From: Hymenolepis diminuta
Taxonomy: Eukaryota > Platyhelminthes > Cestoda > Cyclophyllidea > Hymenolepididae
Reading direction: 5' to 3'
Assembly (NCBI GenBank): GCA_900708905.1
Contig: CAADRB010000007.1
Location: forward strand, 545,982-609,981
DNA length: 64,000 nt
Positions within the stretch are counted from its first letter, which is position 1. Each line of letters opens with the position of its first letter. Both the position numbers and the translations under genes were made by a program. This document shows, one piece after another, positions 24,665-36,221 of this stretch. Below the pieces are notes generated by a model. The model had not been told where the DNA came from and ran no database searches. It saw only the letters and a list, made by a program, of their open reading frames with translations.

Positions 24665-25489
24665 AGAGTTTCGGAATAGAATGAAGAAATACAAATGTGT
24701 CGCCGTTGTAGGGACCGTCACAAGACAGGCAACCACACAGACCTTACAATTATTCACAAATTCGGGCGAAAGCGACCATGCTGTGACATGGGGGCCAATT
24801 GGAACGACGAGACAGATTACTCAGCAAATGATTGGATGGCGATAAATGCACACATTCGCGCGCGAAAAGCTATCAAGTGATTTGAATGCGTCATTCCATT
24901 CAGGGTACGGGGGCAAAAGTTGAGGGAAAGGGTGGGGTGAAAACTATTGGACAGCAAATCTAAGGCTCACTTAAATACATCGACAGGCTTAGTCTAACTT
25001 AATCAAGCTTCAATAAAATGCGGAGGGTTGTCGATTTTTTTTTCCAATGGCAGGACTAATAAGCTTTGCAACCGTTCCTCATAAGGTATTTTTCAAACCC
25101 ACAATGTAAAGGATAAAAGGATTTAATAGTTGCTCTCTTAAATACTTATATATTATATTCTTATATATTATGAAACTGATTTCACTAGGAGATCCTGTGG
25201 CCATACTTAAATATAGATGATTTAGTTCTTGGATTTCTGTGAAAAACTCGTTGAAGCTTCATTCAATAAGAGCTTAAGGTAAAATATTAAAAAGTCTATG
25301 ACTAAAAAAAATTTAAGTAAGATGCGAAATGCAATACTGCCAACCGCGTGTGAATATTTGCAGAAAAAATGCCTTTGGATTATAGTAGTGACGTCTCTAA
25401 TACTACTAATACTACTCTAATTGATGAAATGGACAGACACGTTGTAATTGTGTCTATAAAGGCAAAACACAGCAATTTAGAGATTGAAC

Positions 25490-26415
25490 GATTTCTAAAA
25501 GTCACCAGATCATTCTTATGCAAGGGAGTTGAATGAAAACAATACAGATGAATTGGCCACCACCAGCAGGAGAAAAAGCATTGTCAACTCTATGCAGACT
25601 CACTCAGAACACCTGAATTTGTGAGATGAAACATGACATGATAGACGAAAATCCTAGGAAGTCAATCCGCATCATCTTGCCAAACATCTTCAAAGGCCTG
25701 AAGGAACAATAAGGAATATTATTCATCAAGACCTCAGGTACATACATTCATACGTGTTTAGGTGAGATCAGTTGATGTTAACAAAAATAACTCAAGAGAA
25801 TCGTTTAACGCGTGCAAAACGACTCTTAAACAAACTGAAGCATTCAGAACAGCAGCAGTGTCTTTGGTTTTTCTCCGACCAAAAAACTTTCACCAGGATG
25901 AAAAAATGAATCCGAGAAATGATAGGTAGACATGTGCGGGCGGACTCCACTAAGATTCCAGCTGTTATGCATACGTACGAGGTTTCCATCTACAGTGATG
26001 CTTTTCAGTGTTGTTAGCAGTGAGGGAGGGGCACATCATGACTCTCCAATTTTTTCCACAAGGCCTTAGAGTCAATGCAGATACACGTGCCTATTTGGAG
26101 ATTCTTCAAACCATTGTTGTTAAGCTGCCCTGGGTAGACAGCACAGCCAATGGAAGACCCCCCCTGTGTCATCCTACAAGAATCGGCTCCATCCCATAAA
26201 TCTCTCAAAATCCAGGATTGGATGGCCGACGTGTTTGAAATGGAAGCTAATACGCATCCTCATAACACCAAAGCCTCCCCTCTAATGGAAGCGATAGCCC
26301 GAGGAATGGAGGACATCAATTAAAACCACCTGATGAAAGCTTGCGGTCGCGCTTTCGGACTCGAATTGAGTGGGTGAGGGAAGCCGAAGGAGGACATATA
26401 GAATAAAACAAAGGC
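25490..26415 (+). pseudogene. Decayed Tc1/mariner-superfamily transposase
   Basis: Fragments in all three frames, in family order: an HTH-side piece with TPEF and ENPRKSIRII; QRPEGTIRNIIHQDLRY; LWFFSDQKTFT (first catalytic Asp region); IMTLQFFPQGLRVNADTRAY; NGRPPLCHP where the second Asp motif should follow, now out of frame; QDWMADVFEME; and HPHNTKASPLMEAI near the end. Many stops and frameshifts are present, so the copy is dead. It differs from the two mariner copies described elsewhere. Terminal repeats were not found. Confidence 0.8.
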
Positions 26416-26651
26416 TGATATTACGCTTATTTGTTTTGTTGTAAGAAATTGTAAATTCCAACCACTAACAGTTTCATTCTCAATTTTTCTAAAAGTGCGT
26501 AAGGTGTCCTCAGATGCCTTACGCACCCTGTGTAAATAAATAAATACCCGAAAATTCTAACACAAATTCACCAATTTGAAAAGAGAGCAACAAAACTGAT
26601 GAATACTATATTTCATCTCTCTTACCAAACTTGGAATTTTAAGCTATGCCA

Positions 26652-27819
26652 CTACTCTTCATTTATCAGGTTGTAACAGAAGTTCTGTCCATTTCTAATT
26701 TGAACTGCAGTGAAAATTTTGTAAAAAATACACTTTTTTATGTAGTGTTCAACATAGTCACCATTCTTATTAATTACATCTTCCCATTTTGCCACAAGCT
26801 TTCTCATTCCTTCTTCGTAGAATTTAGCCAGAACGGACTCAAAAGAAGAAATTACCTTCATTTCCACCTCTTCTCTTGAAGTAAGCCTTTGAAGTCTCAT
26901 TACATGATTCTGTAAGCTCCTGAAAAGATGAAAATCGATTGGTGCAAGAGAAGATGGGGAGAATATTCTCCCGATATAGTGGGTGATGCATGACTACCCA
27001 GCCAAGTTCTTCAACCACATTTTTGGTTGCTCTTGAAGTGTGGGGTCTGGCATTGTCATGGTGCAGAATCACTCCTTTTCGATACATCAAAGAAGGCCGT
27101 TTTCCTGCTGTTGACTGTCTTTAAACGAATTAGCTGCTGACAATAAACTTCACATGTTATTGTTTGATTGACACCCATCAGTTCATAATAAAAAATTCCC
27201 TTCAAATTCCACCATACACATAAAAGAATTTTCTCCGGGTGCAGTCCCGAATTGTCCCGATTGTGGAATTGGCTCTGAATCACGACTTAGGGACTGTCTT
27301 TTGCACTTAACATTGTCGTAAAGGATCCATCACTTCTCGTCGCTATCAGTTATGATTCGGTCGAAAAAAGGTGCCCGAAGTTCATGAGAACGCAGTGAAA
27401 CACAACAGGTCACACGCTGTTGCTTGTTCATTTCTGACTAATCATGTGGGACACATTTGCCAGCCTTTGAGACTTTCCCAGCCATGTCTTTTCATTTCCC
27501 TATATATGGTTGTATGGTGGCTTACGTTAAAAGTTTTGCTCAGTTCTCAAGCAGTGCAGGTTGGATTTCCATCAATGGCAACTTCCAATTGCCCAGAATT
27601 GAGTTGTTTTGAGCATCCTGGCCTCGGTTCATCTCTCGTCTTTCAGGCTGAAGTCATCCTTTTGGGAACCACCTGCAGAAAACCACCTTCTCTAGGTCTT
27701 TTCATCCACAACATCATTTCCATAAGTGTGTTTGAGTGTTTTTGCTGCTAAACTTGCCGTATTTCCTTGACGAGATTCAAAGAGTAAAATATGTCCGATA
27801 TGCTCTTTATTTGGAGTAT
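26652..27819 (-). pseudogene. Mariner transposase pseudogene, copy 1
   Basis: Family order is retained (HTH, catalytic core, C-terminus) but the frame changes several times. The HDNARPH motif is present. Where the third Asp is expected (YSPDLAP-like) the sequence reads SPSSLAP in one frame and is shifted relative to HDNARPH. The same lesion is in copy 2. Confidence 0.8.
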
Positions 27820-27989
27820 ACATTGGGGCTAGAAATAGTTATTAATAAGAATAATTATAACACAATCTGAAAGAAGAAATAATATTTTATTAATTGTCAT
27901 AGATAAGCATTCAACATTAAGTTAAATTGAAGTAATCGTGTTCTGAACACATAGCGGAAGATTTGGACAGAACTTCTGTTACTACCTGC
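26666..27989 (-). mobile_element. Mariner element copy 1 (inactive)
   Basis: A 1324-base element with inverted ends: TCAGGTTGTAACAGAAGTTCTG at the left and the mismatched complement ending CTTCTGTTACTACCTGC at the right, flanked by TA (26664-26665 and 27990-27991). The minus strand encodes transposase pieces: an HTH N-terminus reading down from about 27819 with KEHIGHILLFESRQGNTA, the second catalytic region HHDNARPHTSRATK (about 27070), LAPIDFHLFRSLQ, and a C-terminus with EGMRKLVAKWEDVINKNGDY. Internal stops and frameshifts break it. Confidence 0.9.
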
Positions 27990-28711
27990 TATTATAATGT
28001 GCATCAATTGGGCAAATAAAAGAACGACAGTTTTAACATTGAATTCCCGGAAATGTCTACTGCAATGCTTCGGTACGATGTGCTTAATATAGAAATAAAT
28101 TTCTAAAATACGAAATACAATTCAATCACTTTTGGCTCCTTTCGAATTCAGTTCCGCGCAACTTTTTCGCGTGCTCTTCCTGTTGATAATTAAGTCCCTC
28201 AGGCATGACAGAATGGAATGAAAATGTGCTTATACTTTTTATAATAATATAAATAATATTACCATGGTGCAATTTAGAGTTGACTGGTGTTAAATTTATG
28301 TCCTACCCTTATATTCCTGGCCAACAGTGTTTATAAATATATTGATTTCCATGTATCATAGCGGCAGAAGCAGTAAGAACACGTTTAAAAGATTATCATT
28401 ATTTAATAAAAAATGATCAAGGCCTTTTAGGAAAACGTTAGGATAGAGGAGTATCATCAAGGAGCCTCTCAGTTGAGAACCTCCAATTCTGCCTCCGTCA
28501 GTATTAACCGGTCTCAATCTGTGCCATTAACCATTTCGCTCACTAGATGTGCACTGTTGAATCATTATGTGTTTTTTTCCTAATAGTCAAAGTTTTTTAT
28601 TCTGCAGTCAGCGGCCTTAAGGTCAAATATCCGGAAAAACGTGAAAATGTTGGCCTTAGGTGAAGGGTACATGAATGAGGTGATTTTAAACCTAATGACC
28701 TTCAATCCAAT

Positions 28712-29263
28712 NNNNNNNNNNNNNNNNNNNNNNNNNNNNNNNNNNNNNNNNNNNNNNNNNNNNNNNNNNNNNNNNNNNNNNNNNNNNNNNNNNNNNNNNN
28801 NNNNNNNNNNNNNNNNNNNNNNNNNNNNNNNNNNNNNNNNNNNNNNNNNNNNNNNNNNNNNNNNNNNNNNNNNNNNNNNNNNNNNNNNNNNNNNNNNNNN
28901 NNNNNNNNNNNNNNNNNNNNNNNNNNNNNNNNNNNNNNNNNNNNNNNNNNNNNNNNNNNNNNNNNNNNNNNNNNNNNNNNNNNNNNNNNNNNNNNNNNNN
29001 NNNNNNNNNNNNNNNNNNNNNNNNNNNNNNNNNNNNNNNNNNNNNNNNNNNNNNNNNNNNNNNNNNNNNNNNNNNNNNNNNNNNNNNNNNNNNNNNNNNN
29101 NNNNNNNNNNNNNNNNNNNNNNNNNNNNNNNNNNNNNNNNNNNNNNNNNNNNNNNNNNNNNNNNNNNNNNNNNNNNNNNNNNNNNNNNNNNNNNNNNNNN
29201 NNNNNNNNNNNNNNNNNNNNNNNNNNNNNNNNNNNNNNNNNNNNNNNNNNNNNNNNNNNNNNN
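28712..29263. other. Assembly gap (552 N)
   Basis: Run of N. The long open frames reported across it are artefacts. Confidence 1.
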
Positions 29264-30884
29264 AAACATCACGTTATGCGTGTTCATGTCACATTTATTT
29301 TTAAGAAAAGTAAGTTAATAAAATTTTTTATTTTCAAGATGGGGTATAACAAATAATCATCCTGCATATGTTATCGCATATCGAACCGTTTTTATTTCCA
29401 CATATGATAAGTAATAAATACCTTCAAGTAAGGAGACACCTAGGGGCGATAGATATTATTTGTTTAATGACTGATCAAAGACTTATTTCTGTGAAGAGAT
29501 ATGTAGTCCGATTTAGTCGGCCTTCTGTAGCGGATATTACGCAAACGAGCCCTAGCCTAAACATTGGTAACACTCTTAGAAGTCGAGCTAGCTGCGGACA
29601 GGTACAACAAGCTTCTAGTAGAGTCGTCTAGTGTAATTTGCTTCCAGAATGTTCAGGCACGTGAGATTCGTTCGGTCAGCCTTGGTGGAGTTGTCCACTT
29701 CACACTCCAAAGTTAGCCATTCTTACGGGATTAGTGCTCCTTTACATCCCATCTCTTAGTTTTCTCTTATTAAGATGAATTGATAGTACTGTTGATTGAA
29801 AAGGTAAATCAAGGATGTAATTTTTTAGGGGAGGTATAATTTTCAGTATAAAATCTTGTGAGAAAAGGTGAAATTTTAAGAGATCTTCTTGAAACAAGGG
29901 ATTTCTTTTTGGTTAAGCTTACATATTTGTTGAAATCACACAGAATGTCAATTTTAAAGAGAAAATGCCTGTATTTATTAAAAATTCAGTGTTTATATTT
30001 GCCTTCCAAATTTCTTTGAATGTAGAGTGAAAACTATAGCTCCCCTTAATAAATTACGAATTCCTTAAAGTTCCACCGGAATTTCTTACTTTAATGTAAT
30101 AATTTACATATTTTAACATTTATTTATTGCGTCATCTATTTTTAAAATTGACAATTTATTATATAGAATTTCAAAAATAATTTAGTTCTTCTAGCCGAAC
30201 TCCTTTTTGTACTGAAATTTATACATTTTTAATTTTGACATAAAATTCCAACGAATTCTAAGTGATTTACCATTTTTAGGGTGCCTGGTTTTGTTTTTAG
30301 CTAGTTTACTGATAACTGTCCGTCCGTGGCCCTCCTTACTTCAACCTTCCATTTCATCTTTAATTCGTTTTTCGCATAATTAATTTTTCGTTCTATAAAT
30401 GAATTATCGGTTGTCAACCTTATGTAATTAGTTTTATAATTTTAACTAAGCATGAATTGTCCAATCACGTTGGACTGCTGCTGTAGACTGTTTTTGCTTT
30501 AAGTAAAGAATTTCACTGAAAAATTTCTTGCCTTTAATTTAGAGAAATTATCATAAATAACTCTCACAAATTGGCGACCCTGAAAAGGTCATACTAATGT
30601 GATGAGCGTTGTGTTAATAAGTTGTTTCAATCGTAATAGAAATCATTCTCCCCAGATCATTTGTAGGAATGTGATTATGGTTGGTAGGTCTCGCAAACCA
30701 CAAATATCTTTCAGCATTCGAAATTGGATGAATACGCTCTTCAGCTTTTTCGTCGGGAATTTCTGTGATCTACATTGTATTAAATTAGTCTTTCTTAAAA
30801 GAAATTTCGCCTTAAGTTCATTTAAAAACGACAGAGTGATAAATGTTCATTGGAATAGAAGTTGTTAGGATTAAGATAACAACT

Positions 30885-31285
30885 AAACGCTGACAGCTAA
30901 CACCAGTTCTGGGGCAGCAGACCAAGAGCTGTTTTGGCCAAAATGTATTGATCAAGTCACAATGACGATTCAAGCGGGTTAGAGACAGATGACGAACAAA
31001 GGCGATGAGAGGGCAGTGTAGACGCGGGTGTATAACAAACATGTGGCTCAGTGGAAATACAAAGACAGTTTATATGAACAAGGACGCGCGTGAGATGAGT
31101 GCAGATGCACTTTCAAATGAAATAGGACAGTTATAGAAAAAAATTCATAAATTTGGCTAAATGTTACAGATAGGGATTTGAGTCATAGAGGCATAAAGAT
31201 ATCACTGTGGCTTCGTGGGCGAAAAACCAACGTACTTTCATAGGGGATGCGAATAAAGAGTACTTTTGGGAATGCCTAGAGGGTC
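30885..31285 (+). repeat. Dispersed repeat family A, copy 2
   Basis: Aligns over about 400 bases with 51190-51545. Shared blocks include CAAAATGTATTGATCAAG, ACAAAGGCGATGAG, GATAGGGAT, GTCATAGAG, GGCGAAAAACC and ATAGGGGATGCGAAT, in the same order. It has no tRNA-like head at its 5' side. Confidence 0.75.
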
Positions 31286-34200
31286 ATCCTTCAAATTGAA
31301 TTTATATAATGGAAATTTGAATCCAATTAGTTAATTCAAGTGGTTCGGGCGCCGCTTTTCGCATTTCTTTTCATTAATATTCCTAAATTCTCGATATGCT
31401 CGACTTCCTCAACCTCTTCATTCTGTCAAAGCCCTCTTTTAGTTGAGCTTTCTCGAAGGATATCCAGAAGGTTAGGAGCGACATGTATCACACTAATCAT
31501 CCACCTGGTTGGCGTAGGTATCGGAGGTAGATAGAAAATTAGAATAAAAAAGACAAAGTGTTCGAAGCATTCACGTGAGAAAGTGTCCATTGCTGATGGC
31601 ATTCACTGCTTTATGGAATAAAAAATAAAACAATATTGGTTCAAAAATTTTATTTTCTTAAAGATCTGTTTCCAAGTAGGGCAAACATTGCATGGCTGTA
31701 TTTCACCGCGTACTTTTGCGATCCTCTTCTTCGCAGTTTTCTACAAGTCCCTTACGGAGTAGATTCGGGCTCAGGATTCCATTTTTGATACTGAAAATCT
31801 GATTTCGAAACTTGAAGGTGGGGAATGAAAATAAGTGCCGCAATGCAAGTTATGTTTAAATATAATGATTAAATCATATTATTCTCAGCGGTAGCTTTGC
31901 TCGAGCAAGATGTGGGCTTTGCTTTCTTCAGCAGTTCCAACCTGTCTCGACTATTCGCTTTGACATCCATTTAGATTATTTGGCTTTCGTGAAAGTGTGC
32001 CTAAAATCAAAAGGTCCAGTCACATGAGTTTGATATCCTCTATCATCCAAGTTGTGAAGTTCACTCCTATTGACATCTGTTTCGATTTCGTTTCTTCAAT
32101 TCATTGAAATGGCAAATCTTAAAATTATAGTAAGAAAGAAAAAGATGGCACATGCAAAAAGAAAGACTGGGATCGACGTATCCAAGTACACGGGACGATG
32201 TTGTCCATACTTTCCACTCTTTGCATCCCTGACCATTACATTTGGAGGCTTGCATTTCTCCAAACTCCTTACCGATATCCAGCTTTTCCTAGGTTTTATC
32301 ACTCATTTAGCCATAAGTCCTTCAATCTCTCTTGATGATCTTTCACAAATAGGATATCGAAGAATTTGTGTGAAGTATGAATCATCATCAACCGAATTGG
32401 CGTTTAAATCAACAGCAGATGAGATATTAAAATCACGAAGATGAAATAATACACTGACGAATTCATCGCGCAAATCCCGTTTAGGCAACGTTTCACAAGA
32501 GGGTTAATACCACAATCTGCATGTCATACAAGTGGATATCTCGCCTCTGAACGGTTTTAACGTAATCGACATTATAACTTCAATATAACAAAAATATTTT
32601 TTATAAGGACATTTAGAATTGGTTTAGTAAATAGGAATAAAGATATTGGCTTTTTGTCAAATAGGAGAATCTGGTTCATTTTGTGCTATTTAGATTAAAA
32701 TTTAAAATCATTTTTCTTACTGTTTCTAGGTTGAAATTTCGAGTTATTGTTCATAAATTCAATCCAAGTAATAAGTACTTGCAATATAGGTGAAATTATA
32801 TTTCATTGTTAACTCGAATATACTTTTGGAAAAAATTTATCTTTCTTACATTTTAGTATGTTTCAAAATGTTAATCTCTAATATGAAACCAAGTCACTGT
32901 AGCATCTTAACACTCCCATACCCATGCTGCTGGACCAATGCTGGAGTCAGTAGATACAGAGCCGTAAGGAGTAAAAGGTAGGTAAAAGAAATGGCAAGGA
33001 TAGTACTTCTATTAAAACAAGCAGAATGAGAGAGAAAAAAAAGAGAAGAAGCTACAAAAGCAGAAGTTAATAGAAATGTCTTAGACGGAAATTGTTAGGA
33101 GGAGCAGTAGATAGGTAGAAGCGGACTATGGGAGTTAGCCAGTTGAATTTGGAAGGAAGAGAGACATGTAAATGCGCTGTGGATATAGAAGTCGTTTTAA
33201 GATCACAAATAAGACGATGCAGAAGGCAGATGGTAAGATTAAGAATGTAAGAATGGTAAGTGTTATATGTAACAGTTGCTGGAGGCTCTCTAGGAGTTTG
33301 ATAGATTTGCCAATTTTTGGAAGGCGATAAGTTTCTGTTGCTTGCTAATAGTTCCAATTATCGCAGGCTGTCTAAAACATATGATCAGACACCGTAGTAG
33401 GAGTCAGTTATGCTTGAATCGAATTTAATCTTTATTTATATTTATTAAATTTATACAATATAATGGAAACACAAACATTTTTTAAGGAAATAATGAGGAT
33501 CTTTTCAGATCCTTATTTAATTTCAGAAAGGTAGAATTAAATTATTTAATTAATTCATCAGACCAGTAAAAGCTTGAAATGCTATAATTTTACGCATCAA
33601 CTAGGAGTTGAATATATCTAAAAGCAAATCCACTCAGAATTTATGTAAATATTCGAATTTTTGTGCTGAAGTTTATGTGCTCTTTTAACATTCCTATATA
33701 GGGTGACAATAACTACGTGAAACATTTAACATAGTAATTTAATTTCTAATGATCATAGGTCAGAAATCTGCAAAATACATAATCAGTACTTTAGACGCTT
33801 TTAAACTGCTATCAAGTATTTTTGGAAACATGTGATATTTTCACTTAGTATTACATTCCAATACTGTTAAAGAGGAGAGCGTTTGAATGTTCATATTGTA
33901 CGGAGGAGTGTCGTGTTGGTGCCCCACTGATGAGAAATTCATTCTGTTATCTCTCTTAACCCATATTAACTATTTTTCTTGGTCCTTCTGTTCACTAAGT
34001 GTGTGCTGAAGAGGTCCTGAACCTCTGAATTTTCAGACATACATTTTGACCGGTTCACTTATTGGCTTCATTTGTCACAAGTACACTTAGGAAAGAATTT
34101 TCAAAAGAATTCGGTAAAGGGGTAACGTTACGAAGAATCCAAAGAAAAATAAACGCATATTTTATTGCCTCCTTTATTGGCCCGCCCTGGCAAATGGGGT

Positions 34201-36221
34201 ATGCCATTTTCCTCACTGAGTATGCACCTATGAGCTTCCAAACACGTTGACCACGTTGTGGTCAAAAACACCAAGTATTCCTGATCGTCCATCCATGCAT
34301 GCATTAATCCGTCCGGATGTAGTTTGGCCGCTGATTATATTTTCTTACCCAATTTGCCAAACATTGAGAAAACAATAAAACCACAAGTTATGAGAAAGCT
34401 GGAAGCCACTTCTATTTGAAAAAGCTCTTATTGCTTAAACAAATAACATTCAAGTAAATATAAAGTGCTAGCGCAATAATACGGTCTTCATAAGAATGTT
34501 AAAGAGAAATTTCTTATGTAAAAGTTATATGACTTGAATTTAACCAAGGTATGAAAAATTAAAGTCGGTACAAATACATTACATGAGTGAGGGTTGTAAT
34601 CCTACGTTGAGAGATCACCATTTCCAACCAGTGAATACTTTAATTGCAGCATTAAGACCAGACTTATGGATGAGTGATTGGAGAAAATATCAGGGACTAT
34701 AAATTTAATCCTTATTCGTATTGTACTGTGTTTTTGCGTAGATTAGTTATGAAAACGAAGGACTTGAAGCGTCACTCCATTGTATTTGTGAGAGTCCCTC
34801 AAACGGATAAAGTTTCTGTACCCCTGTCATAAACTTAGATCACAGAGAGTGCACTAGAAAGTCTCTCTTCTGATTACTATGTATGTTAAAAAATATGCGA
34901 AACAGGCTCCTCAAGGTGTAGATACCTTCTCCATTATACTTTGCAGACGTATTTAGTTACTCTCATATTCTAACATGGAATGTATTGAGGCTGGTAATAA
35001 AGCTGTCCTGAGGAGGAGATTTAGCCATCTCGACTTTACAGTTAGCAGATCAATACTGTGACATTTCAATTAGCAAAGACCAATTACTCTAGGACGCCAG
35101 CCAAAAGTATTTGTTCGGAGAATGTCGACTGCCTGATTGACTGGCCTTAATTCACATGCACCGATCATGATCTCGTCATCAGAAATGTCACATATGGAAA
35201 GACACCTTCAAGTTTTACTTTGGTCTTTTTCTCTTTAAAAATGCAGACATGTTAAGCATAAATGGCATGGGTGAGGACCAGAGTGGTAAATGTTTATGAT
35301 ATCAACCAATCAGAATCATGATCTATTCATTTTATGTGGGTACCTCCTCCTTCCGAGGCCCAAATGAGCACCGAAGGACGCGTGGGACTTTTTGCGTGCT
35401 CGGGTTCTCTTCTCTCTCCGGCTATTTACGTTCAAATATTTGTATTCCACTATCTTTTCGTTATTAAGGGGATGAGTGGACATCAGTGAATTGTGAAACA
35501 TTTCTGTCCTGTTGAAAAGCTGTCTAAAAACGCAAACTCTAAACGATTACAATTTAATAATGAAATACATTTTTAATAAACAAAAAATACAAGCTTCACG
35601 CAAAAAATTTCCTAACTCCTAGGGAGACATTATAGAAAATTCTAGAGACTATTTACCGTTGAATTACTTGGTCAGGCAACCGTTGTTTACTATCGTCTCT
35701 ATATGTACCCGTTGCTATCGGGATATTAGTGATAATCAAGGTGTATATTTTGCGAAAATCAGTACACATGAGTGATACGACTGAAGTAATACGAAAATGA
35801 AGTCCTAGATCAACAAATAAAATACACAATAAGTTGTATTCCACTTGAATTTCAGCTAAAACACACAGTCCATGTCATATTTAAACCCACGTGACAGAGA
35901 TAAATTTTTAACCCCAGTACGGGAAAAATTACTTATTTTAAAAAGAACTAGCTACTACGATGCAAGGCTATATTCACGCCATTCAGGCAAATCATTCTTC
36001 AACCTTGAAATCAACCGATCTGGTAGCCAATAGATGAAGCATTAGCATCCCATTGGTTTACATGTGAAGTATATAAATCTGCTGACGCTTTAATGCTTTA
36101 ATTTGTGCGTTATTTGCAATCACGCTGGCGAGTGTATTCCTACGCGCTAGTGCGGTAGACTTACAAGTACAACGCATAAGTCAGTGTCTGTGTCAGTGTA
36201 TATGTCTTTTACTGACTTGCA

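Larger units (their letters stand above)
22810..25350. other. Intergenic, mostly unassigned
   Basis: Downstream of UBL5. Holds a GC-rich hairpin (23019-23042) and a small minus-strand open frame near 24.5-24.7 kb listed separately. No other recognisable exon was found. Confidence 0.5.
27992..36221. other. Gene-poor interval with repeats and a gap
   Basis: About 8 kb with no recognisable exon. Contains an assembly gap (28712-29263) and a family A repeat (30885-31285). A 124-codon open frame at 32070-32444 overlaps other open frames on the minus strand and matches nothing I know. The end of the interval should hold the lipin promoter; a GC-richer stretch at 36100-36200 precedes the lipin start. 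Confidence 0.45.

Noticed and set aside
27371..27751. 126-codon plus-strand open frame (and its counterpart at 52498-52803)
   Set aside because: Antisense of the mariner transposase N-terminal half; present in both copies for that reason.
28580..29318. Long open frames (225-235 codons) on both strands
   Set aside because: Almost entirely made of N; an artefact of the assembly gap.
32070..32488. 124-codon plus frame with overlapping minus frames of 61-68 codons
   Set aside because: Several frames are open on both strands and none shows a domain or splice context; too weak to call a gene.
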